The position numbers and the translations under genes are program-made. A model generated the notes under the pieces. That model ran no database searches, had not been told where the DNA came from, and saw only the letters and a list, made by a program, of their open reading frames with translations. A stretch of DNA of 20,215 nt from Nitrosomonadaceae bacterium (GTDB taxonomy: Bacteria > Pseudomonadota > Gammaproteobacteria > Burkholderiales > Nitrosomonadaceae): positions 1 through 20,215 of the forward strand of contig CANIWY010000011.1 in assembly GCA_947471695.1 (NCBI GenBank), given 5' to 3'. Positions 14,359 through 20,215 of the stretch are shown piece by piece. Position 1 is the stretch's first letter; every line of letters begins with the position of its first letter.

Positions 14359-16074
14359 ATGACAACTGCCTCCCCCGCCACCAGTTCCCCAGAAAGTTTC
14401 GCCGCTCTGTTTGAAGAGAGTCTCACCCGCCAAGAAATGCGTATTGGCGAAGTCATTACCGCCGAAGTGGTCCGTGTTGACTATAACATCGTAGTCGTAA
14501 ATGCAGGACTCAAGTCCGAGAGCTTTATTCCGGTAGAAGAATTTAAGAATGATAAGGGCGAGGTCGAGGTCAAGGCCGGTGATTTCATCACAGTGGCGAT
14601 CGAGGCTCTGGAAGATGGTTATGGAGAGACCCGCCTGTCACGTGACAAGGCCAAACGACTGACTGCATGGCACGATCTGGAAAAGGCCATGGAGACGGGT
14701 GCTATCGTGAGCGGCATGGTGAATGGAAAGGTCAAGGGCGGTCTGACCGCAATGATTAACGGTATCAGAGCCTTCCTACCCGGTTCATTGGTCGATATCC
14801 GTCCGGTCAAGGACACCACTCCCTTTGAGAATAAGGAGATGGAGTTTAAGGTTATCAAGCTTGATCGCAAGCGCAATAATGTAGTCGTCTCACGTCGTGC
14901 TGTGCTTGAGGCAAGTCAGGGAGCAGACCGTCAGTCATTGCTGGCAAATCTGCAAGAGGGCGCAGTCGTCAAGGGTGTTGTCAAGAACATCACCGATTAC
15001 GGTGCATTCGTTGACCTCGGTGGGATTGATGGACTGCTGCACATTACTGATCTGGCCTGGAGACGGGTCAAGCACCCCTCCGAAGTCATCAATGTCGGGG
15101 ATGAGGTCACCGCTAAAATTCTGAAATTTGATCAGGAAAAAAACCGCGTCTCGTTGGGGATGAAGCAACTGAGCGAAGACCCATGGGTCGGTCTCTCACG
15201 TCGGTACCCACAGGGTACGCGCCTCTTTGGTAAGGTCAGCAATCTGACAGATTATGGCGCATTCGTTGAGATTGAGCAGGGGATCGAGGGTCTGGTGCAT
15301 GTATCCGAAATGGATTGGACCAATAAAAATATGTACCCCTCCAAGATGGTTCAGCTGGGAGATGAGGTCGAGGTGATGATCCTTGAGATTGATGAGGAGC
15401 GTCGTCGTATCTCCCTCGGGATGAAGCAGTGCAAGCCGAATCCTTGGGATGACTTTGCCATTACCCATAAGAAAGGAGACAAGGTTCAAGGTCAAATCAA
15501 ATCGATTACAGATTTCGGCGTATTTATTGGACTGCTGGGCGGGATAGATGGACTGGTCCATTTGTCCGATCTCTCCTGGAATCAGACTGGAGAGGATGCT
15601 GTTCGTAATTATAAGAAGGGTGACGATTTAGAGGCAATGGTCCTGTCGATTGATGTTGAGCGGGAGCGTATATCACTGGGCATCAAGCAGATGGAAGGGG
15701 ACCCATTCAATAGCTTCGTTTCAGTCAATGATAAGAATAGCATCGTTAAGGGCACCGTTAAGTCGATGGACGCGAAGGGTGCTGTGATCGCGCTGGATAA
15801 TGATGTGGAAGGTTATCTGAGGGCATCAGAGGTATCTCGTGACCGGGTGGAGGATATCCGAACACAGCTTAAGGAGGGGGATACGGTCGAGGCGATGATC
15901 ATTAATGTCGATCGTAAGAACCGCAGCATCAATCTCTCCATCAAGGCGAAGGATATGTCTGATGAGACCGATGCGATGCAGAAGGTCACAACAGAGAGCT
16001 CCCCAAGTTCTGGAACAACGAGCCTGGGTGCCCTGCTCAAGGCTAAGATGGACGTTAAAAATATTGAACAGTAG
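14359..16074 (+). CDS. rpsA: 30S ribosomal protein S1
   Basis: S1 binds mRNA upstream of the start codon and unfolds it on the 30S subunit. The 571-residue product has the full six S1 (OB-fold) domains, offset by about ten residues from the E. coli protein because of the extra N-terminal MTTASPATSS. The first block ESFAALFEESLTRQEM anchors it to S2. Diagnostic pieces are VNGKVKGGL and GIRAFLPGSLVD in domain 2, KNITDYGAFVDLGGIDGLLH in domain 3, LTDYGAFVEIEQGIEGLVHV in domain 4, SITDFGVFIGLLGGIDGLVH in domain 5, and GYLRASEVSRDRVED in domain 6. All lengths look normal. ihfB follows 8 nt after the stop. Its binding partner S2 is encoded at 5659-6411. Confidence 0.98.
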   Translation: MTTASPATSSPESFAALFEESLTRQEMRIGEVITAEVVRVDYNIVVVNAGLKSESFIPVEEFKNDKGEVEVKAGDFITVAIEALEDGYGETRLSRDKAKRLTAWHDLEKAMETGAIVSGMVNGKVKGGLTAMINGIRAFLPGSLVDIRPVKDTTPFENKEMEFKVIKLDRKRNNVVVSRRAVLEASQGADRQSLLANLQEGAVVKGVVKNITDYGAFVDLGGIDGLLHITDLAWRRVKHPSEVINVGDEVTAKILKFDQEKNRVSLGMKQLSEDPWVGLSRRYPQGTRLFGKVSNLTDYGAFVEIEQGIEGLVHVSEMDWTNKNMYPSKMVQLGDEVEVMILEIDEERRRISLGMKQCKPNPWDDFAITHKKGDKVQGQIKSITDFGVFIGLLGGIDGLVHLSDLSWNQTGEDAVRNYKKGDDLEAMVLSIDVERERISLGIKQMEGDPFNSFVSVNDKNSIVKGTVKSMDAKGAVIALDNDVEGYLRASEVSRDRVEDIRTQLKEGDTVEAMIINVDRKNRSINLSIKAKDMSDETDAMQKVTTESSPSSGTTSLGALLKAKMDVKNIEQ

Positions 16075-16082
16075 AGGGTTTC

Positions 16083-16367
16083 ATGACGAAGTCTGAATTG
16101 ATTTCCAGGCTTGCAATGCGTTTTCCGCAGCTGGTGGCGAAGGACGCAGAGCTGGCAGTAAAAACGATACTCGATGCCATGGTCAAGAGCCTGTTTCAGG
16201 GGGAGCGTATTGAGATCCGTGGTTTTGGTAGTTTCGACCTGAACTACCGTCCACCCCGTGTGGGACGTAATCCAAAATCGGGTGAGAGGGTGAAGGTGCC
16301 GGAAAAGTACGTACCCCACTTCAAGGCCGGGAAAGAGTTGCGTGAGAGGGTGGACAGTAAGATCTAA
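16083..16367 (+). CDS. ihfB: Integration host factor beta subunit
   Basis: IhfB pairs with IhfA to bend DNA sharply in the nucleoid, in promoters and in recombination sites. The 94-residue product is the usual length for the HU/IHF family. It starts MTKSELISRLAMRFPQL, has AVKTILDAMVKSL in the dimer helix and RIEIRGFGSFDLNYRPPRVG, followed by RNPKSGERVKVPEKYVPHFK; the arm with the RNP tip carries the proline that inserts into the minor groove. An AGAGGG ribosome binding site precedes the ATG and lies over the rpsA stop, so it is cotranscribed with rpsA, the standard arrangement. An intrinsic terminator follows at 16397-16428. Confidence 0.96.
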   Translation: MTKSELISRLAMRFPQLVAKDAELAVKTILDAMVKSLFQGERIEIRGFGSFDLNYRPPRVGRNPKSGERVKVPEKYVPHFKAGKELRERVDSKI

Positions 16368-16396
16368 AACGGCTCTCAGACAACAAGAATATAATG

Positions 16397-16428
16397 GCAG
16401 CGGGTCGCAAGATCCTGCTGCTTTTTTT
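16397..16428 (+). terminator. Intrinsic terminator after ihfB
   Basis: A GCAGC/GCTGC stem is extended by a G-T wobble, two G-C pairs, a bulge and two more pairs, closed by a GCAA tetraloop, and followed by seven T (16422-16428). This is a strong Rho-independent terminator shape. It ends only 15 nt before the lapA ATG and just ahead of its ribosome binding site, so lapA and pyrF need readthrough or another promoter. A TATAAT at 16390-16395 immediately before it lacks a good -35. Confidence 0.85.
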
Positions 16429-16443
16429 ATCTCGGGGAGAATC

Positions 16444-16731
16444 ATGCATTATCTGACATGGTTCGTACGTATCGTATTGTTTCTGCTATTGCTCGGTTTC
16501 GCCGTGAAGAATGTTGATACGGTGAAGCTGCAATATTTTTTTGGGTATGAGTGGCAGGCCCCGCTGGTGATGATACTGTTGCTGTTCTTTACGACCGGGG
16601 TGGCGATAGGGGTGCTAGCATGTCTGGGTAAGATTTTCAGACAGAGACGAGAGATTGCAGCGTACAGACGAGCGAGCCTCGCCAGTTTGGATCATGGGAG
16701 CCCCATCGACCAAGGTGATAGACCGAAGTAA
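16444..16731 (+). CDS. lapA: LapA-family inner membrane protein (DUF1049)
   Basis: The 95-residue product has two membrane helices (about 7-21 and 39-61) joined by a short segment with KNVDTVKLQYFFGYEWQAP, followed by a basic cytosolic tail with a coiled-coil-like FRQRREIAAYRR. This is the lipopolysaccharide assembly protein A layout. In E. coli LapA works with LapB in control of LpxC turnover. The ATG at 16444 has a GGGGAGA ribosome binding site; longer in-frame ORFs begin inside ihfB and are not credible. The usual neighbour lapB is missing here: pyrF starts 4 nt after the stop. Confidence 0.88.
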   Translation: MHYLTWFVRIVLFLLLLGFAVKNVDTVKLQYFFGYEWQAPLVMILLLFFTTGVAIGVLACLGKIFRQRREIAAYRRASLASLDHGSPIDQGDRPK

Positions 16732-16735
16732 GGTA

Positions 16736-17437
16736 ATGAACCGAATGAACTCCCCACGTATTATCGTTGCTCTTGATTTCCCCGGTGCTGAGCAAGCGCT
16801 CGCGCTTGCAATCCAGCTTGATCCTCGGTTGTGCCGGCTCAAGGTCGGTAAAGAGCTATTCACCGCTGCAGGACCGCAGCTGGTAGAGCGTTTGATGAGC
16901 CAGGGGTTTGAAGTCTTTCTTGATCTGAAATTTCATGACATCCCCAATACTGTTGCGGGTGCATGCAAGGCTGCAGCAGGTCTTGGTGTCTGGATGGTAA
17001 ATGTGCATGCACTTGGCGGGAAAAAGATGCTCTCAGCGGCACGTGAAGCGATACCGATAGGAACAACCAAGTTGATCGCGGTGACCCTCCTCACCAGTAT
17101 GGGGAGGGATGACCTGTCTGATATCGGGCTGACCGGAGAGCCTGAGATGGTGGTTCAACGACTGGCGAGTCTTGCCAGTTCGTGCGGATTGGATGGCGTC
17201 GTTTGTTCTGCTCTGGAGACTTCACATCTCAGACAGATGATGGGAAATGACTTCTGTCTGGTCACACCCGGAATCCGTCCGTTAGATGCTTCGGTGGATG
17301 ACCAGCAGCGGGTCACAACACCGAGTCAAGCGATTGCAAATGGGGCGGACTATCTGGTGATAGGACGTCCCATCACACAAGCGACCGACCCACTGGCGAT
17401 GTTACAACGTTTGAATGCTGAAATTACAATGATCTGA
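16736..17437 (+). CDS. pyrF: Orotidine 5'-phosphate decarboxylase
   Basis: PyrF decarboxylates OMP to UMP, the last step of de novo UMP synthesis. The 233-residue product is a TIM barrel. It begins with IIVALDFPG (Asp14), has LKVGKELF with Lys37, and then FLDLKFHDIPNTV, which supplies Asp63, Lys65 and Asp68; together these make the catalytic Lys-Asp-Lys-Asp set. VTPGIRP and GADYLVIGRPIT form the phosphate site near the C-terminus. The ATG at 16736 follows the lapA stop by 4 nt and has AAGG very close in front; the ATG at 16745 is an alternative start three codons later. A much longer frame back into lapA (16655) is not credible. pyrH, the next enzyme, is at 3897-4613. Confidence 0.95.
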   Translation: MNRMNSPRIIVALDFPGAEQALALAIQLDPRLCRLKVGKELFTAAGPQLVERLMSQGFEVFLDLKFHDIPNTVAGACKAAAGLGVWMVNVHALGGKKMLSAAREAIPIGTTKLIAVTLLTSMGRDDLSDIGLTGEPEMVVQRLASLASSCGLDGVVCSALETSHLRQMMGNDFCLVTPGIRPLDASVDDQQRVTTPSQAIANGADYLVIGRPITQATDPLAMLQRLNAEITMI

Positions 17438-17700
17438 TCGCGGTTCTCTCTCGAGACTTGTCCACCCCCCGATCTACCCTTTCTCCATCTTGCATATCGT
17501 CTTCCCACGATAGGAGCAACTCGGGTAGTGAGGGCCCCAAAGATGGTATGACTCATGGTCACTCTATTCACAGAGCTAACGCAGTCAACGCAGGACTAAT
17601 TCCAACGGATCTCTTTTTGTGGCTCGCTACGATGTCAGCTGCATTTTAATCAAGAGATCATGTGAGATAATCGATACAACCCTTTAAGAATGTCCTCTCC
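17438..17700. other. pyrF-cysM intergenic region
   Basis: This spacer of 263 nt has no convincing gene. It contains an inverted repeat TATCGT-CTTCCC-ACGATA (17495-17512) and, near the cysM side, GATAAT (17666-17671), a possible -10 for cysM whose best -35 (TTTTAA at 17644-17649, 16 bp away) is poor. No terminator with a T-run was found after pyrF. Confidence 0.4.
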
Positions 17701-18588
17701 ATGTTGAAGAGTATCGAAGACTTTGTCGGCAATACCCCGCTCGTTAGGTTGAAACGCCTGCCGGGGATGACGAGCAATGTCATCCTCGCTAAGTTAGAGG
17801 GTAATAACCCGGCCGGGTCGGTCAAGGACCGTCCTGCATTGTCGATGATTTCACGGGCTCAGTCGCGTGGTGAGATCAAGCCGGGAGATACCCTAATCGA
17901 GGCCACCAGCGGCAATACCGGGATTGCCCTGGCGATGGCTGCTGCGGTGATGGGCTATCGCATGGTGCTGGTGATGCCGGAGCACTTGAGCATAGAGCGT
18001 CGGCAATCGATGAGCGCATTCGGTGCTCAGATCGTACTGACGCCAAAGCAAGGAAGTATGGAGCAGGCCCGAGATGTGGCTGAGAGCATGCGTGATGAGG
18101 GTCGTGGAATCATCCTCGACCAGTTCGCGAATCCTGACAATCCGCTTGCTCATTATCTAGGAACCGCTCCCGAGATCTGGCGTGATACCGATGGACAGAT
18201 CAGTCACTTTGTCAGCAGCATGGGGACCACCGGGACCATCATGGGCTGCGGTCGGTATCTTAAGGAAAAAAATCCGACTGTTCAGGTGATTGGCGTGCAA
18301 CCGGAAGAGGGGGCTCAGATTCCCGGCATTCGTAAGTGGCCAGAGGCCTATCTACCAAGAATATATGATTCCGATAAGGTGGACCGTATCATGCTCGTTT
18401 CTCAGACCGAGGCCGAGGATATGACCCGACGTTTGGCGAGTGAGGAGGGTATTTTTGCAGGAATCTCAACGGGTGGTGCGCTTGCGATGGCGCTCAAGAT
18501 TTCTGACGAGGTAGAGAATTCAGTGATCGTTTTTATTGCTTGCGATCGGGGTGACCGCTATCTATCTACAGGAGTCTTCGCCGCATGA
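17701..18588 (+). CDS. cysM: Cysteine synthase B (O-acetylserine sulfhydrylase B)
   Basis: CysM is the second O-acetylserine sulfhydrylase type; in enteric bacteria it can also use thiosulfate to make S-sulfocysteine. The 295-residue product has the PLP lysine Lys42 in NNPAGSVKDR, the TSGNTG loop at 69-74, GTTGT at 175-179, and GISTGGALAMAL, CDRGDRYLSTG near the C-terminus. NNPAGSVKDR and the shorter length separate it from CysK (9294-10274). It starts at ATG 17701 and has only a weak upstream ribosome binding site. Its TGA overlaps the next ATG as ATGA (18585-18588), so the exonuclease gene is translationally coupled. Confidence 0.95.
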   Translation: MLKSIEDFVGNTPLVRLKRLPGMTSNVILAKLEGNNPAGSVKDRPALSMISRAQSRGEIKPGDTLIEATSGNTGIALAMAAAVMGYRMVLVMPEHLSIERRQSMSAFGAQIVLTPKQGSMEQARDVAESMRDEGRGIILDQFANPDNPLAHYLGTAPEIWRDTDGQISHFVSSMGTTGTIMGCGRYLKEKNPTVQVIGVQPEEGAQIPGIRKWPEAYLPRIYDSDKVDRIMLVSQTEAEDMTRRLASEEGIFAGISTGGALAMALKISDEVENSVIVFIACDRGDRYLSTGVFAA

Positions 18589-19358
18589 CGCCATTACTGG
18601 TGTTCGATATAGAGACTGTGCCCGATATCGAGGGGATACGTAAGCTCAATGATCTGGGGCCGGAGCTGGCCGCAGAGGATGTTGCTGAGATGGCATTTCA
18701 GTCTCGCCGACAATCGACCGGAAATGATTTTCTACAACTGCATCTGCAAAGGGTGGTGGCGATTTCATGTGCACTGCGTGATAAGAATGATTTTCGAGTC
18801 TGGTCGCTCGGCACTACAGAAGACTCTGAGGATGAGCTGATCCGTCGCTTCTTCGAAGGTATTGATAAATACACCCCCCAACTGATCTCATGGAATGGCG
18901 GCGGATTCGATCTCCCTGTGCTGCATTACCGTAGCCTGATACATGGCATTCAGGCACGTCGTTATTGGGAGATGGGTGAGGATGATCGTGAGTTCAAGTG
19001 GAATAATTATCTCGGCCGTTATCATACCCGCCACTTAGATCTGATGGATTTGTTGGCACTATATCAACCACGTGCCAATGCCTCCCTGAATGATCTGGCA
19101 AGACTGCTGGGTCTGCCTGGAAAGCTTGGGATGGATGGCTCACAGGTATGGGGTGCTTATCAGAACGGCGAGATTGCTGCCATCCGTAACTATTGTGAGA
19201 CCGATGTGGTGAATACTTACTTGGTATATTTACGCTTTCAGTTGATGAGAGGGGTTCTGAGTCAAGATCAGTATCAACAAGAATCCGAGCTGGTACGCGC
19301 CACCCTCGTCAAATTAACCGAGCCACATTGGCATGAATTTCTCGGTCAGTGGAAGTGA
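18585..19358 (+). CDS. PolB-like predicted 3'-5' exonuclease (DEDDy)
   Basis: The 257-residue product is a stand-alone exonuclease domain like that of family B DNA polymerases. It has the three DEDDy motifs: Exo I DIET with Asp8 and Glu10, Exo II NGGGFDLP with Asp109, and Exo III YCETD with Tyr203 and Asp207. HTRHLDLMDLL near 147-157 and ASLNDLARLLGLPGK near 166-180 are also typical of this group. It is predicted to remove nucleotides from 3' ends of DNA or RNA; the true substrate is not known to me. It overlaps cysM by 4 nt and is followed by rlmD after 53 nt, a pairing seen in betaproteobacteria. No polymerase domain is attached. Confidence 0.88.
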   Translation: MTPLLVFDIETVPDIEGIRKLNDLGPELAAEDVAEMAFQSRRQSTGNDFLQLHLQRVVAISCALRDKNDFRVWSLGTTEDSEDELIRRFFEGIDKYTPQLISWNGGGFDLPVLHYRSLIHGIQARRYWEMGEDDREFKWNNYLGRYHTRHLDLMDLLALYQPRANASLNDLARLLGLPGKLGMDGSQVWGAYQNGEIAAIRNYCETDVVNTYLVYLRFQLMRGVLSQDQYQQESELVRATLVKLTEPHWHEFLGQWK

Positions 19359-19411
19359 TCAGGCAGCCTCAAACGCTCTTCTCGATTGCCACTCATTCAG
19401 ACTGACATAAG

Positions 19412-20215
19412 ATGATTCCCCCCGTCATAATTGAATCTCTCGATCAGGAAGGGCGGGGTGTTGCTCACTCTGAGGGCAAGGTCATCTTCATTGAGGGTGC
19501 ATTACCAGGTGAGCTTGTCACCTACAGTCCGTACCGTAAGAAACCTAGTTTTGAACTGGCCCAGGTCGGCAAAATACTTAAGACGGGCTCATTAAGAGTG
19601 AACCCGCGTTGCAATTACTTCGGTATATGCGGTGGGTGCAGCCTGCAACATATGGATGAGAGGGCCCAGGTTGCGGCGAAACAGCGGATTCTTGAGAGCG
19701 ATCTCAAACATATCGGCAAGGTCGAGCCCGAGATAATTCTGCCGGCCGTTTATGGATCGGCTTGGGGATACCGATACCGTGCCCGGATGTCGGTTCGTTA
19801 TGTCGCAAAAAAGGGCGGTGTATTAGTAGGATTTCATGAGAAGCGCAGCAGCTTTGTAGCCGATATGCAGTCGTGTGAAGTCATGCCGCCACGTATTTCT
19901 GCACTGATCATCCCGCTACGGGAACTGATTGGAAGTCTATCTCTGCGCGAGAGATTGCCGCAAGTTGAGGTCTCCCTGGGAGAGGAGGTAGATGTTCTGG
20001 TGCTGCGCATCATGGAACCCCTCAACGAACAGGATGAGTCTTTACTCAGAGACTTTGCCGAGAAGTACACGGTCCAGTTTTTTCTGCAGACGAAGGGGCC
20101 TGAGACAGCTTATCCATTTTACCCAATCGGTTCACCGGAACTGAATTACACCCTACCTGAGTTCAGTATCGTGATGCCCTTTCATCCGACCGAGTTCACC
20201 CAGGTCAATCCTGCA
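19412..20215 (+). CDS. rlmD: 23S rRNA (uracil-1939-C5) methyltransferase, N-terminal 268 residues (cut by window edge)
   Basis: My translation from the ATG at 19412 stays open for 268 codons to the window end. It begins with a TRAM-type RNA-binding domain (MIPPVIIESLDQEGRGVAH, about 1-55), followed by the iron-sulfur cysteines Cys67, Cys73 and Cys76 in CNYFGICGGCSLQ and a fourth, Cys155, in DMQSCEVMPP. This C-x5-C-x2-C pattern plus a distal Cys is that of RlmD (RumA), which methylates U1939 of 23S rRNA. The central domain ends with FHPTEFTQVNP, just before the SAM-binding domain, which lies outside the window. The ribosome binding site is weak. I prefer RlmD to its paralogues RlmC and TrmA because of the TRAM domain together with the cluster, but the catalytic half cannot be seen. 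Confidence 0.9.
   Translation, partial: MIPPVIIESLDQEGRGVAHSEGKVIFIEGALPGELVTYSPYRKKPSFELAQVGKILKTGSLRVNPRCNYFGICGGCSLQHMDERAQVAAKQRILESDLKHIGKVEPEIILPAVYGSAWGYRYRARMSVRYVAKKGGVLVGFHEKRSSFVADMQSCEVMPPRISALIIPLRELIGSLSLRERLPQVEVSLGEEVDVLVLRIMEPLNEQDESLLRDFAEKYTVQFFLQTKGPETAYPFYPIGSPELNYTLPEFSIVMPFHPTEFTQVNPA

Noticed and set aside
14355..14360. TATAAT box directly before rpsA
   Set aside because: It contains the first bases of the rpsA start codon, so it cannot drive an rpsA transcript that includes the start.
16342..16443. Extension of lapA back into ihfB
   Set aside because: It runs through the ihfB end and the terminator hairpin; the ATG at 16444 has a good ribosome binding site and gives the LapA N-terminus.
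17458..17649. 63-codon plus-strand ORF in the pyrF-cysM spacer
   Set aside because: It starts with TTG, has no ribosome binding site, and its Ser/His-rich composition matches no family I know.
1..20215. Search for CRISPR arrays, tRNA or rRNA genes, insertion sequences and prophage genes
   Set aside because: No regularly spaced repeats, no cloverleaf candidates, no transposase or phage motifs were seen; the window is almost filled by housekeeping genes.

Overview
The window looks like ordinary core chromosome of a proteobacterium, most likely a betaproteobacterium. The reasons are gene order and protein flavour: the RseP start (VLIVFHEFGHYLVAR, then GGYVKMLDERE) and the RpsA N-terminal region read like betaproteobacterial versions, and the aroA-cmk-rpsA-ihfB-lapA and cysM-exonuclease-rlmD blocks are typical of that group. 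Order or genus cannot be settled from the sequence alone. There is no rRNA, tRNA, insertion sequence, phage gene or CRISPR array in the window.

Region 1 (1-6583, all minus strand) is the classical translation and envelope cluster, transcribed right to left: rpsB, tsf, pyrH, frr, uppS, cdsA, dxr, rseP (cut by the window edge). It links ribosome and elongation factors (S2, EF-Ts, Frr), UMP supply, the undecaprenyl carrier, CDP-diacylglycerol, the MEP isoprenoid pathway (Dxr makes the precursor that UppS finally consumes) and site-2 proteolysis. A good sigma-70 promoter and a leader of about 137 nt precede rpsB, and an intrinsic hairpin terminator sits between rpsB and tsf, so tsf and the genes below it depend on readthrough or other promoters.

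Region 2 (6584-12000) is a looser, more accessory stretch: a short GlpD/DAO-type oxidoreductase (+), a SirB2-family membrane protein (-) meeting it tail to tail with overlapping stop codons, a cysK-cysE pair (-) with a 4-nt GTGA overlap that encodes the two steps from serine to cysteine, panD (+), and a secreted seven-repeat ankyrin protein (-). The spacers here hold several inverted repeats.

Region 3 (12001-17437, plus strand) runs aroA, cmk, rpsA, ihfB, lapA, pyrF. A promoter, a long hairpin and a possible 25-codon leader ORF (stop/start TAATG with aroA) precede aroA. An intrinsic terminator lies directly in front of the lapA ribosome binding site. lapB, the usual partner of lapA, is absent.

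Region 4 (17438-20215, plus strand) holds cysM, a PolB-like DEDDy exonuclease overlapping it by 4 nt, and the first 268 codons of rlmD. The window therefore has two O-acetylserine sulfhydrylase paralogues, CysK and CysM, in separate transcription units.

I found no convincing new multi-gene system. The items most worth a second look are the small regulatory structures: the aroA leader ORF, the palindrome at the panD start, the hairpin upstream of panD, and the two intercistronic terminators, plus the GlpD-like protein that lacks the usual C-terminal domain and the secreted ankyrin protein.
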